A stretch of 64,000 nucleotides of DNA from CALHVR01 sp963528625 (lineage in GTDB: Bacteria; Fusobacteriota; Fusobacteriia; Fusobacteriales; Leptotrichiaceae), in NCBI GenBank assembly GCA_963528625.1, contig CAURVQ010000001.1, positions 1 to 64,000 of the forward strand, in the 5' to 3' direction. Made by a program: the position numbers and the translations under genes. Below are positions 51,925 through 60,854 of this stretch, one piece after another. The stretch's first letter is position 1; each line of letters starts with the position of its first letter. The notes under the pieces were generated by a model. The model was not told where the DNA came from. It made no database searches and saw only the letters and a list, made by a program, of their open reading frames with translations.

Positions 51925-53790
51925 ATGAAAATAATAAATAAAAGAAAATATAAAATTTATCCTAAATTAGAAAATATAATAAATGAATTAGATGAAGAGA
52001 AAAAAGATATTATTATAAGAAGATTGAATGGAGAAACATTAAAATCAATTGGAGATAGTATTGGAAAAACACGAGAAAGAATAAGACAAATTGAAAAAAA
52101 GTTTTTTGATTCGTTAGAAAAAATTCAAATTCAAGAAAATATGTATAAAAGTATATTTTTTGAATATGATTGGACGGAAGAAACATTTTTAAAAATTTTT
52201 AAAGAGAAAAAAACTACTTTTTCTTATTTACAAATACTTGAAAAGAAAGAAAATAGATCATTATATGAAAAAAAATCATTAAAAGAAATTCTTAATGAAA
52301 AAGAAATAGATTTAAAAACTAAAAAAATAATAGAAGAAAATATTTATTTAGATTATGTTATTTTAAAAAATGGAGATAAAATAAAAATTGAAAAAAATGA
52401 TATTTTAGATTACATATTAAAAAATTATGTTAAATACGGTTTAAGATACGAGGAAGTTTTTGTTATTTATAAAAATTTTTTAAAAGAGTATTCGCTTGAA
52501 AAAAATTCAAAATTATTGTTTACAGAAAAATATTTTGAATCTAAATTAGAGATTCATCCTAAGATATTATTGCAACATGGAAGAAAAATAAGGTATTATG
52601 GAGATATTTTGGTAACAGAAAATGAATTAATTAAAGTTTTAGATTTAAAAAAATATCGTGATATTGAAATATCAACTAAAAAAATATTTGACGAAAATAT
52701 ATATCAAATGAAAAAATGGGACATTCAAGATGAATACGAGTTGCATAATTTAATTAAAAAAGTTATAAAAGATAAAGAAAAATTAAAATTAGAAATATCA
52801 AAAATGCCAACTTTAAAATTTGGAAAAAGTGATCGTGAAATGCAAATATTAAATTTATTAATAACATTATCACCGGTTTCAGCTAAAGATTTTTCAATTG
52901 AATATGAAAAAATTTATGGAGTTAGAAATGAGGTTGTAATAGCTAATTATTTGTTAAATTTTTCTAAATACTATCAAGATGGACTTTATATGATTAATCA
53001 ACAATTAATGGATGATAGTGAATATAAAATAATGAAAAAAAATATGATAGAGAAGATATACGAAATAAATTCAATAAGAAAATTATATAAAGATTTAATA
53101 GGGAAAGATGATGATGGTTTAATAAATTCATATAATTTGAATAAATTAGGTTATAGAATTACTTATGGATTTGTTTTGAGTAAAGAATATTTTTCTTTAG
53201 AATACTATTTTAAAAAAGAAATACTTAAAAATAGAGTAATTGATATAAAAGAAATGAATATAATAGGAAGAAGAACAAGCTCATATTATTCTGCGATAGC
53301 AAGTTTGAAAAAAGAATTTAAAATAATAGCAGTAGAAGCGTATAAATATGTACTTTTTGAAGAAATAGAAAAAAAAGGAATTACACTTCAAATGATAAAT
53401 GATTATATTGATTCAGTTGCGAAGTTTAAAGAAGATAATAGTATTTTTACAGTATATTCACTAAACAAGGAAGGATTTTCACATAAATTGAATGAATATA
53501 ATTTTGATGAATGGTTTTATGGCTCATTACTTTCTACTGATCCAAGATTTAAAACTCAAAAAACTAAAAATAATTTTATTATAGAAAAAAAGGATAAAGG
53601 CAATATAACATTACTAAAATTTATAAAAGCTGTGATGTATAAACACTTTGTAGCAGATTTAGAAGATATAAAACGATATTTGAAATTAGAATATAATATT
53701 GAATTAGAGAAACATAAAATTTTAGAAAAAATAAAAGAAGATTATCAATTTTATAATAATATAAAAATTTTAATAAATATAGAAAAATAA
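51925..53790 (+). CDS. Large unknown protein with sigma-70 region 4-like DNA-binding N-terminus
   Basis: 621 residues, GGGAAAT before the ATG. Residues about 20-60 read LDEEKKDIIIRRLNGETLKS then IGDSIGKTRERIRQIEKKF, a close match to sigma factor region 4 (recognition helix RERIRQIE). No region 2 or 3 follows, so it is not a sigma factor of normal make-up. The remaining 560 residues have no family I recognise, but contain several short helical modules that look like winged helices (for example about residues 150-215, 300-350 and 570-615). No membrane segments or nuclease motifs seen. Same strand as tag and nfo, 33 bases after nfo, and closed by a terminator. Confidence 0.7.
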   Translation: MKIINKRKYKIYPKLENIINELDEEKKDIIIRRLNGETLKSIGDSIGKTRERIRQIEKKFFDSLEKIQIQENMYKSIFFEYDWTEETFLKIFKEKKTTFSYLQILEKKENRSLYEKKSLKEILNEKEIDLKTKKIIEENIYLDYVILKNGDKIKIEKNDILDYILKNYVKYGLRYEEVFVIYKNFLKEYSLEKNSKLLFTEKYFESKLEIHPKILLQHGRKIRYYGDILVTENELIKVLDLKKYRDIEISTKKIFDENIYQMKKWDIQDEYELHNLIKKVIKDKEKLKLEISKMPTLKFGKSDREMQILNLLITLSPVSAKDFSIEYEKIYGVRNEVVIANYLLNFSKYYQDGLYMINQQLMDDSEYKIMKKNMIEKIYEINSIRKLYKDLIGKDDDGLINSYNLNKLGYRITYGFVLSKEYFSLEYYFKKEILKNRVIDIKEMNIIGRRTSSYYSAIASLKKEFKIIAVEAYKYVLFEEIEKKGITLQMINDYIDSVAKFKEDNSIFTVYSLNKEGFSHKLNEYNFDEWFYGSLLSTDPRFKTQKTKNNFIIEKKDKGNITLLKFIKAVMYKHFVADLEDIKRYLKLEYNIELEKHKILEKIKEDYQFYNNIKILINIEK

Positions 53791-53835
53791 AAAAGCCTTC
53801 CGTTGAGAGAAAATCATAACGGAAGGTTATTTATA
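53790..53835. terminator. Bidirectional terminator between the sigma-r4-like gene and thrC
   Basis: CCTTCCGTT (53796-53804) pairs with AACGGAAGG (53818-53826). A-rich DNA to the left and T-rich DNA to the right let it serve both convergent transcripts. Confidence 0.85.
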
Positions 53836-55326
53836 TTATTTTAAATTTTTAATATATTCTTTAACAAAATCGTTAATATCAGTTTTGTCTATAACTTGTG
53901 AAAATCTAATTTTTGATTTTCTAACTTCATCTAATTTAGATGGAAATTTAACTCCTGTATTTTTAGAAACTTCATCTAAAATTGTATATGGATCAATAGT
54001 GTCGTCCATATTAAGAGCCTTTGCTATTGGTAACGGGAACTTAAATGGATGAGCTGTAGACATTATAACTGTATGAATATTTTTATCAATATTTGAATCC
54101 AATTTGTCGTAAACAGAATAAGCGACAGCAGTATGTGGATCCATTAAGTATTTGTACTCATTGTAAACATTTGAAATAGCTTTTACAGTATCTATGTCAT
54201 CAGCAAATTCTCCGTAAAATTCATTTTGAATAGAAGCTAATTCTTGCTTATTTACTTTTAAAATACCTGTTGTGTTTAAATCATTCATAAGTTCAGCAAT
54301 TCTATTTGAATTTTCTCCAGTCGCATAATATAAATATCTTTCAAAGTTTGAAGATAAAAGAATATCCATTGAAGGAGAATTTGTTGCAAAGAAATCTCTA
54401 TTTTTGTCGTAAGTTCCTGTTTTAAAGAAATCTGCCAATACTTTATTTTTATTAGAAGCTGAAATGAATTTTTTTATAGGTATACCTAATTTTTTTGCAA
54501 TATATCCAGCCAAAATATTACCGAAATTTCCAGTAGGAACAATAACATTGAACTCTTCTCCAGCTTTAATTGTACCAGCTTTAACTAAATTTACATAAGT
54601 TGAAACATAGTAAATAACTTGAGGGAATAATCTTCCAATATTTATTGAATTTGCACTTGAAAACATAATGTTATGATCATTTGCGTATTTTTTAAATTCA
54701 TCTGAACCAAAAATATATTTGATAGCACTTTGAGCATCATCAAAATTACCATTAATTGCGACAATTTCAACATTATTTCCTAATTGTTTTCTCATTTGTT
54801 CTTCTTGCATTGGACTTACACCGTTTTTAGGATAAAAGACAACAATGTTAATTCCGTCAATGTCTTTAAATCCTTCTAAAGCGGCTTTTCCCGTATCTCC
54901 AGAAGTTGCAGCTAAAATCAAGATTTTTTTATTTTCTTTTTGTTTTTCTTTACTTAATAAAAGTAAATATGGGAATAAAGATAAAGCCAAATCTTTGAAA
55001 GCTAGTGTTCTTCCGTGGAATAATTCTCCAAAACTTACTTTGTCGTTTAATTTGTAAACAGGTACAATTTCTTCGTTTGTAAAAGTTTGAGAATTGTAGG
55101 CACTATTTACTGCTTTTTCAATTTCTTTATCTGTAAATTCTGTGAAAAATAATTTTATAATTTTTTTTGCAATTTCTTGATATGATAAATCTTTTAATTC
55201 ATCATAAGTTAATTGAATATTTGGTAACATTTCTGGGATGTAAAGTCCACCATTTTCTGCTAAACCGTGTAATGTGGCAAAAGTTGAAGTTTTTAATTCG
55301 CCACCTCTTGTACTTTTATAATTCAT
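53836..55326 (-). CDS. thrC: Threonine synthase
   Basis: 496 residues. Converts O-phosphohomoserine to threonine with PLP. N-terminal MNYKSTRGGELKTSTFATL and GLAENGGLYIPEMLP, PLP lysine in ELFHGRTLAFKDLALSLF at about residues 98-115, SGDTGKAALEGF at about 141-152 and IVPTGNFGNILAGYIAKK at about 260-277. This long form resembles the yeast/E. coli type II ThrC. Starts with AGAGGTAG upstream. No thrA or thrB is adjacent and no T-box is visible in the 218-base divergent gap. Confidence 0.95.
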   Translation of the reverse strand: MNYKSTRGGELKTSTFATLHGLAENGGLYIPEMLPNIQLTYDELKDLSYQEIAKKIIKLFFTEFTDKEIEKAVNSAYNSQTFTNEEIVPVYKLNDKVSFGELFHGRTLAFKDLALSLFPYLLLLSKEKQKENKKILILAATSGDTGKAALEGFKDIDGINIVVFYPKNGVSPMQEEQMRKQLGNNVEIVAINGNFDDAQSAIKYIFGSDEFKKYANDHNIMFSSANSINIGRLFPQVIYYVSTYVNLVKAGTIKAGEEFNVIVPTGNFGNILAGYIAKKLGIPIKKFISASNKNKVLADFFKTGTYDKNRDFFATNSPSMDILLSSNFERYLYYATGENSNRIAELMNDLNTTGILKVNKQELASIQNEFYGEFADDIDTVKAISNVYNEYKYLMDPHTAVAYSVYDKLDSNIDKNIHTVIMSTAHPFKFPLPIAKALNMDDTIDPYTILDEVSKNTGVKFPSKLDEVRKSKIRFSQVIDKTDINDFVKEYIKNLK

Positions 55327-55544
55327 ATTCTACCTCTTTTATTTTAATTATATTTTTTATATATAGAATAGTATCATAATTATTAATTTTTTTCAACAAT
55401 ATTATATTTGAAAAAAGAGAGAAAGATATTGTTCATAAAATTTTAATGTTAAAATGTTAAAATAGTCTGAAATATCAAAATAATAGATTGAATAAATTTA
55501 AAAACTTTGATAAAATAAAAATATAAAAAATTAGGAGGAAAAAA

Positions 55545-56465
55545 ATGTCAATATTAGTTTTTGGACATAAAAATCCAGATACAGATACAATATGTTCAGC
55601 ATTAGCTTATGCAAATTTAAAAAATATTTTAGGGATGGAAGCCAAAGCAGTAAGGCTTGGAGAATTAAATGAAGAAACTAAATTTGTATTAAATTATTTT
55701 GGAGTAGAAGCTCCAGAATTGATAAAAACGGTAGCAGGAAATGAAGTAATTTTAGTAGATCATAATGAAAGAACTCAAACAGCAGATGGTTTTGAAGAGG
55801 CAAAAGTGTTAGAATTAGTAGATCATCATAGAATTTCTAATTTTAATGTGGATGAACCTTTATTGGTAAGAATGGCACCGGTTGGATGTACAGCGACAAT
55901 TATTTTAAATTTATATAAAGAAAATAATTTAGTTCCAGCAAAAAAAATAGCGGGACTTATGTTAAGTGCAATAATTTCTGATACATTGTTATTTAAGTCT
56001 CCAACTTGTACTGAATTAGATGTTAAAGCTGGAAAAGAGTTAGCAGAACTAGCAGAAGTAAATTTAGAAGAGTATGGTCTTGAAATGTTAAAAGCAGGGA
56101 CAGCATTAGGAAATAAAACAGAAGCTGAACTTTTAAATATGGATATGAAAATATTTGAAATTGATGGCCAAAAAATAGGGGTAGGTCAAGTAAATACTGC
56201 TAATGAAACAGAAGTTTTAGAAAGAAAAGAAGCATTATTAAAAGAAATTGATGCGATTATAGCTAAAGAAGGGTTAAAATTCTTTATGTTTGTAATAACT
56301 AATATTTTAACAAATGATTCAATTTCTTTAATTTCCGGTGATGCCGATGTTATAATAGAAAAAGCATTTGGTGTTAAGATTGAAAATAAAGAAGCAATAT
56401 TAAAAGGAGTAGTTTCAAGAAAAAAACAAATAATCCCTCCAATAACAAAAGCAATTCAAAACTAA
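55545..56465 (+). CDS. ppaC: Manganese-dependent inorganic pyrophosphatase
   Basis: 306 residues, DHH-family type II enzyme. Hydrolyses pyrophosphate made by biosynthesis. LVFGHKNPDTDTICSALAY (His and two Asp ligands, about residues 4-22), LVDHNERTQ at about 71-79, LVDHHRISN at about 93-101, and the DHHA2 signature VVSRKKQIIPP near the end with the catalytic Ser-Arg-Lys-Lys. AGGAGG ribosome site. Its upstream gap is shared with thrC and AT-rich; a TGTTAAAA direct repeat is present at about 55447-55462. Confidence 0.96.
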   Translation: MSILVFGHKNPDTDTICSALAYANLKNILGMEAKAVRLGELNEETKFVLNYFGVEAPELIKTVAGNEVILVDHNERTQTADGFEEAKVLELVDHHRISNFNVDEPLLVRMAPVGCTATIILNLYKENNLVPAKKIAGLMLSAIISDTLLFKSPTCTELDVKAGKELAELAEVNLEEYGLEMLKAGTALGNKTEAELLNMDMKIFEIDGQKIGVGQVNTANETEVLERKEALLKEIDAIIAKEGLKFFMFVITNILTNDSISLISGDADVIIEKAFGVKIENKEAILKGVVSRKKQIIPPITKAIQN

Positions 56466-56486
56466 TAAGAATTGAGGGAAAGAAAA

Positions 56487-56840
56487 ATGTCAATAATACA
56501 ATTAAGAAAAAGACAAGAGCCTGAAATATTATTTGGAATAAAATTGCCTATAATTGCGATGAATCTATATAAAGAAATTAAAAATTTTAAAATTGCCTAT
56601 GAAGTTTTTAGAGAAACATTTAATATAAAAGAAAATAGATTAATAAATATTGTTGAAGTTAGAGATAAAGACGATAATCCAGGATTAGTTTTAGTAATTT
56701 ATAATAATTTTGTAACAGAAAAAGAGCGACTAAGAATGAATTTAGAAATTGAAAGTTTTAATTTTAACATATTTGAGCTTGATTATAATCATAAAATTGA
56801 TATTGAAGAGATAGTAATTAGAGTAAAAAATATATATTAG
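56487..56840 (+). CDS. Unknown small protein downstream of ppaC
   Basis: 117 residues from ATG 56487 (GAGGG site; the TTG at 56472 is not needed). Mixed alpha/beta, no membrane segment: SIIQLRKRQEPEILFGIKLP at the start and DKDDNPGLVLVIYNNFVTE in the middle. No family recognised. Gaps of 21 and 15 bases to ppaC and the cyclophilin imply cotranscription. Confidence 0.65.
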   Translation: MSIIQLRKRQEPEILFGIKLPIIAMNLYKEIKNFKIAYEVFRETFNIKENRLINIVEVRDKDDNPGLVLVIYNNFVTEKERLRMNLEIESFNFNIFELDYNHKIDIEEIVIRVKNIY

Positions 56841-56855
56841 AAAGGATAAAATTGT

Positions 56856-57581
56856 ATGAAAAAAAGATTATTTGGAATAATTGTGGCAATGTTATTAATA
56901 TTTTCTATTGGAAATACAGCTACAAATGCTGGAAAAGTGTTACAACAAGTGGGGAAAGAACAAGCTAAAAAAATTTCTAAAGAAGAAAAAGCTAAAGAAA
57001 GAGAAATAAAAAAAGCAGAAAAAAATGAAACTAAAACTATAAAAAATTTCAAAAAAACTATGAAAGAATATGAATTAGAAGCAGTAATTAAAACAAATAA
57101 AGGAGATATAAAAGTATTTTTATATCCAGAAGCTGCACCTGTAAATGTAGCTAATTTTGTATATCTTGCACAACATAAATTTTATAATGGACTAAAATTT
57201 CATAGAGTAATATCAAATGTATTAGCACAAGGTGGAGATCCAGAAGGAACAGGAGTAGGAGATCCGGGGTATACATTAAACGATGAAATTGTAGATTGGT
57301 TGAATTTTGATGAACCTGGAATATTAGCAATGGCAAATAGTGGTCCAAATACAAATGGAAGTCAATTTTTCTTAACAGTTACTTCATTACCACAATTAAA
57401 TGAAAAATATACTGTTATTGGTGGAATTGCATCAAGAGAAGATTTAAGTGTTATAAGAGTGTTGAGACAAGATGATGTAATTTTAGGAATTGATATTTTA
57501 GGAAATAAAGTAAATACATTTTTAAATAATTTTACTGAAGAAGTAAAAGATTGGGATAGTAGATATACTGGAAGAAAATAG
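56856..57581 (+). CDS. Exported cyclophilin-type peptidyl-prolyl isomerase
   Basis: 241 residues. A signal peptide (KKRLFGIIVAMLLIFSIGNTA) and a Lys-rich helical linker (about residues 30-70) precede the cyclophilin domain. Landmarks are FYNGLKFHRVISNVLAQGGDP with the catalytic Arg and Gln (about 109-129, part shown), FDEPGILAMANSGPNTNGSQ and FFLTVTSLPQLNEKYTVIGG. Assists folding of exported proteins in the periplasm. A terminator follows and separates it from the convergent nrd operon. Confidence 0.93.
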   Translation: MKKRLFGIIVAMLLIFSIGNTATNAGKVLQQVGKEQAKKISKEEKAKEREIKKAEKNETKTIKNFKKTMKEYELEAVIKTNKGDIKVFLYPEAAPVNVANFVYLAQHKFYNGLKFHRVISNVLAQGGDPEGTGVGDPGYTLNDEIVDWLNFDEPGILAMANSGPNTNGSQFFLTVTSLPQLNEKYTVIGGIASREDLSVIRVLRQDDVILGIDILGNKVNTFLNNFTEEVKDWDSRYTGRK

Positions 57582-57650
57582 TATAAATATAAGAAAATTA
57601 AGATATTTTATAAAAATTTAAAATTATTTATAATTTATTTAGTTATAATA

Positions 57651-57712
57651 AAACCTTCAAATTATATAGTCATTAATTGATATATAAATTGAAGGTTATT
57701 TTTTATTTTTTG
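57651..57712. terminator. Bidirectional terminator between the cyclophilin gene and nrdE
   Basis: AACCTTCAA (57652-57660) pairs with TTGAAGGTT (57689-57697) over a 28-base loop, with T-rich DNA following on both strands. It serves the convergent ends of the cyclophilin gene and nrdE. Confidence 0.75.
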
Positions 57713-57718
57713 AAATTT

Positions 57719-59818
57719 TTATACAGAACAACTAATACATTCTTCAATAGTAGCTTTTCTCGTTCTTGTATAGTACAATGATTTTAATCCTAATTTATGA
57801 GCATAGATGTATAATCTTGATAAATCTCTTGTAGTGTCAGTACTTTTTGTGTACAAAATTGTAGAAATCCCTTGATCTACATGTCTTTGAATAACAGAAA
57901 TTAATTTTAAAATATTTTTTTGATCCATGTCATATGCAGATTTATAAAAGAAGAAATTATCATTTGTTAAATATGGCATAGGGTAGAATGTCGTACTATC
58001 TCCATATTCTCTCACTTCTATCGTGTCAACAACAGGCATTACAGATGCAGTTGAGTTCATAATATATGAAGTAGATTGATTTGGGGCGATAGCCATTCTA
58101 TATGCGTTATAAATACCGTGTTCCATAACTTCTGCTTTTAAGCTTTCCCAATCTTCTTTTGTAGGAATATAAATTCCCTCAAATAAAGTTTTAACTTTTT
58201 CAGTTTGTGGTAAGAAATCTTTTTCTATATATTTATTGAAATAATTTCCATTTGCATATTCCGATTTTTCAAATTCTTTAAATGTTTCTTTTCTTTCTTT
58301 GGCGATTTCCATCGATCTTTCTAAAGAATAATAATTTACCATCATAAAGAATACATTACAAAAATCTAAAGCTTCACGACTTTCATACATAATATAATTT
58401 TTAGCAAAGAATCCGTGTAAATTCATAGCTCCTAATCCTACGCTATGTAGTTCATCATTTGCTTTTTTTATTGTAGGGACAACATCAATACTCGTTAAAT
58501 CAGATACCATTGTTAATGAATCAATAGCAGCTTTTGTAGCTTCTTTAATTCTTTTGTTTTCCATAACAGTTGCAATATTTAACGAACCTAAATTACAAGA
58601 AATTCCTCTTCTTAAAGTGTCTTCTTCGTAATAAGGGTTAATATCAGAAATTTCAGATAATTGCATAATTTCTGTACATAAGTTTGAGAATTTAATGTCT
58701 CCAATTTCTTTTAAGGCATGCTCTTTATTTGCATTATCTTTAAAGAATAAGTAAGGATAACCACTTTCTTTTTGTGATTGAGATATTTTAACTAATAATT
58801 CTCTAGCATTTATTTTTTTCTTTTTAACATTAGGATTATCAATTAATTTTTCATACATTTCGTTCATATCCATATCATCTAAATATTTGCCGTATTCTAA
58901 GAAAACAGTATGAGGATAGAAAATGTAACAAACTTCATCTTGTTCGGCTAATTCCATAAATTTATCGGGAATTATAACTCCAGTTGATAAAGTTTTAATT
59001 CTTATTTTTTCGTCAACATTTATTTTTTTAGAGTCTAAAAATTCATTGATATCAGCGTGAAAGACATTAAGGTAAACAGCACCAGCACCAGCTCTTTGAC
59101 CTAATTGATTTGCATAAGAGAAAATATCTTCTAATATTTTCATAATTGGTAAAACACCAGAAGCTCTACCATCAACGCCTTTTATAGCTTCACTTCTTGC
59201 TCTAATTTTTGATAAATTTATAGAAACTCCTCCACCAAGTGAAGATAATTTCATTGCAGAATCAAAAATGTAACCAATTCCACTTAAATTATCTCCCATT
59301 TCATCTAAGAAACAAGAAACTAATTCACCTGAACGTTTTTTTCCAGAATTTAAAAATGTAGGAGTTGCAGGTTGATACTCTTGATTAATTAACATTAATG
59401 CGTATTCTTTTGCTTTCTCTAAATCTCCTTGAGCTAAATAAAGTGATACAATAGCAATTCTATCTTCGTATCTTTCTAAGAATTTATTTTCAGTATCATC
59501 TTTTAAAGCATAACTTTGATAAAATTTAGAAGCACTCATAAATGAAGCAAATCTAAATTTTTTATCATAAACTAATTTGAAAACTTCTTTAATTTCTTCG
59601 TGTGTATACATTTGATAAAAATCGATATAGTAATCATTTTTTATTAAATATTTTATTTTTTCTCTTAAATTATGAAAGAATACCGTATTTTTATTTACAT
59701 AATCAACAAAATAAGAATAAACAGCTTCTTTATCTTTTTCTAGTTGAAAATCATCTCCATTTTTTACCATTATTTCATTATTTAAGTATATCCATTTTTT
59801 TGTTTTATTTTTAGCCAT
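57719..59818 (-). CDS. nrdE: Class Ib ribonucleotide reductase large subunit NrdE
   Basis: 699 residues, NrdE length. Reduces ribonucleoside diphosphates to deoxy forms. An N-terminal NrdE region leads into TPTFLNSGKKRSGELVSCFL at about residues 152-171, SSLGGGVSINLSKIRARSE at about 192-210, the radical-site FSNLCTEIMQLS (Asn, Cys, Glu) and the RGISCNLGSLNI block at about 402-413. The C-terminus ends CISCSV, the Cys pair that is re-reduced by NrdH. NrdI precedes it with overlapping stop and start; NrdF is absent. Regulated through the NrdR boxes at 60606 and 60638. Confidence 0.95.
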   Translation of the reverse strand: MAKNKTKKWIYLNNEIMVKNGDDFQLEKDKEAVYSYFVDYVNKNTVFFHNLREKIKYLIKNDYYIDFYQMYTHEEIKEVFKLVYDKKFRFASFMSASKFYQSYALKDDTENKFLERYEDRIAIVSLYLAQGDLEKAKEYALMLINQEYQPATPTFLNSGKKRSGELVSCFLDEMGDNLSGIGYIFDSAMKLSSLGGGVSINLSKIRARSEAIKGVDGRASGVLPIMKILEDIFSYANQLGQRAGAGAVYLNVFHADINEFLDSKKINVDEKIRIKTLSTGVIIPDKFMELAEQDEVCYIFYPHTVFLEYGKYLDDMDMNEMYEKLIDNPNVKKKKINARELLVKISQSQKESGYPYLFFKDNANKEHALKEIGDIKFSNLCTEIMQLSEISDINPYYEEDTLRRGISCNLGSLNIATVMENKRIKEATKAAIDSLTMVSDLTSIDVVPTIKKANDELHSVGLGAMNLHGFFAKNYIMYESREALDFCNVFFMMVNYYSLERSMEIAKERKETFKEFEKSEYANGNYFNKYIEKDFLPQTEKVKTLFEGIYIPTKEDWESLKAEVMEHGIYNAYRMAIAPNQSTSYIMNSTASVMPVVDTIEVREYGDSTTFYPMPYLTNDNFFFYKSAYDMDQKNILKLISVIQRHVDQGISTILYTKSTDTTRDLSRLYIYAHKLGLKSLYYTRTRKATIEECISCSV

Positions 59819-60192
59819 TATCCAATCTCCTCTACATATTTAATATATTCATTTACTTGAATTTGTGTTCCAGATAATTCAAATTTCATCCCTAATGGAA
59901 TACCAAACTCTTTACTAACTTTATCGGCAGCCAAAGCAAAATATATTCCCCAATTCATATTTCCACTTGAACTAACAGATTTTATATATTTACTGTTTTC
60001 AGCATTTAATAAAAAATTTCTTGTACTTTCAGCGACTTCTCCAATTTTAGTAGTAAATATTATTAAATGTCCTTCATTTTCTATTTTTAATTCGGGATTA
60101 ATTTTAATAAAAATCCAATCTTCTTTTATTTTTTTTATTTTATTAATAAATCTTTCAACATTTCCTGTTTTTGAGTCATAATAGATATACAC
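59818..60192 (-). CDS. nrdI: NrdI flavodoxin-like protein
   Basis: 124 residues. Small FMN-binding protein that activates the manganese cofactor of NrdF in class Ib reductases. MYIYYDSKTGNVERFINKIKK holds the phosphate-binding loop, LIIFTTKIGEVAESTRNFL lies at about residues 43-61 and SSSGNMNWGIYFALAADKV (loop around the flavin) at about 75-93. The stop overlaps nrdE by one base. Presence of NrdI implies that an NrdF partner exists elsewhere in the genome. Confidence 0.92.
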   Translation of the reverse strand: MYIYYDSKTGNVERFINKIKKIKEDWIFIKINPELKIENEGHLIIFTTKIGEVAESTRNFLLNAENSKYIKSVSSSGNMNWGIYFALAADKVSKEFGIPLGMKFELSGTQIQVNEYIKYVEEIG

Positions 60193-60232
60193 GATAACTC
60201 ACTCCTATAAATTTTTTGTTTTATAAAAAGAA

Positions 60233-60262
60233 AAACACCCTAAAAAATAGGGCTTATTAAAA
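60233..60262 (-). terminator. Possible internal attenuator between nrdH and nrdI
   Basis: On the minus strand CCCTA pairs with TAGGG (60248-60252 and 60238-60242 on the + strand numbering, approximately) and is followed by GTTTTTCTTTTT. A weak stem that could lower nrdIE relative to nrdH. Confidence 0.45.
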
Positions 60263-60278
60263 CATACTATTTATAAAT

Positions 60279-60518
60279 TTATAACATAGATATAATTTCA
60301 TTCAATTCTTCAAGTTTAAATCCCATTGTTCTTTTGATTTCTTCTTCTCCATCAACTAAAATTACTGTTGGAACAGTTCTAACTCTAAATTTCATAGCCA
60401 TTTCCGGATTGTCAAAAGCATTAATTCTTTCGTAAGATACTCCATTTTTTTCCAATAATTCTGATACCATTGCACAAGGATTACAATCATTTTTTTCAAA
60501 TTTAATTAACTTTTTCAT
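60279..60518 (-). CDS. nrdH: NrdH-like glutaredoxin/thioredoxin
   Basis: 79 residues from ATG 60518, with AAAGG just upstream; an ATG 15 bases earlier lacks a site. Redox motif NDCNPCAMVS (Cys at about 12 and 15), cis-Pro in RTVPTVILVD at about 48-57. Small glutaredoxin-like proteins with a C-x-P-C motif that are driven by thioredoxin reductase are typical of NrdH. Being first in nrdH-nrdI-nrdE supports the role as reductant of the NrdE C-terminal Cys pair. A thioredoxin of other function is possible. Confidence 0.8.
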   Translation of the reverse strand: MKKLIKFEKNDCNPCAMVSELLEKNGVSYERINAFDNPEMAMKFRVRTVPTVILVDGEEEIKRTMGFKLEELNEIISML

Positions 60519-60605
60519 TTTTTTGCCTTTCATTTGATTAGTATATGTTTTTATTTAAAATAAAAAATACACTTAAAATATTTATTGTTTTGTTTTTATA
60601 GTTTT

Positions 60606-60621
60606 ACACAATATATTGTGT
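60606..60621. promoter_or_regulatory. NrdR box (perfect palindrome)
   Basis: ACACAATATATTGTGT is a perfect 16-bp palindrome matching the NrdR consensus ACACWATATATWGTGT. It lies downstream of the predicted nrdH promoter -10, about 20 bases after the likely start of transcription, in the divergent gap with metH. Confidence 0.88.
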
Positions 60622-60637
60622 ATATGTTTTTTGAAAT

Positions 60638-60653
60638 TCAACATATTTAGTAT
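60638..60653. promoter_or_regulatory. Degenerate second NrdR box
   Basis: TCAACATATTTAGTAT matches the NrdR consensus at 11 of 16 positions and is centred 32 bases from the first box (16-base linker). NrdR sites normally occur as such helically phased pairs. It overlaps the -10 of the nrdH promoter. Confidence 0.55.
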
Positions 60654-60677
60654 ATTATAAAATTTAAAAATTTTCAA
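60649..60677 (-). promoter_or_regulatory. Promoter of the nrdHIE operon
   Basis: On the minus strand TTGAAA, 17 bases, TATACT (60649-60654). The second NrdR box covers the -10, as expected for repression. Confidence 0.65.
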
Positions 60678-60794
60678 TATTTTTTTTCTCAAAATAAAAT
60701 TATATTCTATTTTTAATCACAATTTTTCATATTTAGAGCATAATATATATATTATATAATCATACTATTTATAACATAAATGAAATATATTTAT

Positions 60795-60824
60795 TTGTAT
60801 TTTCAAGTAAAATTGTGATATAAT
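60795..60824 (+). promoter_or_regulatory. Promoter of metH
   Basis: TTGTAT at 60795-60800 and TGATATAAT with TATAAT at 60819-60824 (18-base spacer). The leader to the start codon is only about 25 bases, too short for a cobalamin or SAM riboswitch. Confidence 0.6.
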
Positions 60825-60854
60825 AGGAAAAGTTATAAAAATAGGAGGAAAAAA

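Noticed and set aside
55447..55462. TGTTAAAA direct repeat in the thrC-ppaC gap
   Set aside because: Only two short copies in AT-rich DNA, with no conserved spacing to a promoter.
55327..55544. T-box leader upstream of thrC or ppaC
   Set aside because: No T-box core (GGTGGNACC-type) sequence is visible, and the gap is too AT-rich to form the usual stems.
60678..60854. Possible cobalamin or SAM riboswitch before metH
   Set aside because: The region is almost purely A and T, with no conserved B12- or SAM-box elements, and the predicted promoter leaves a leader of only about 25 bases.
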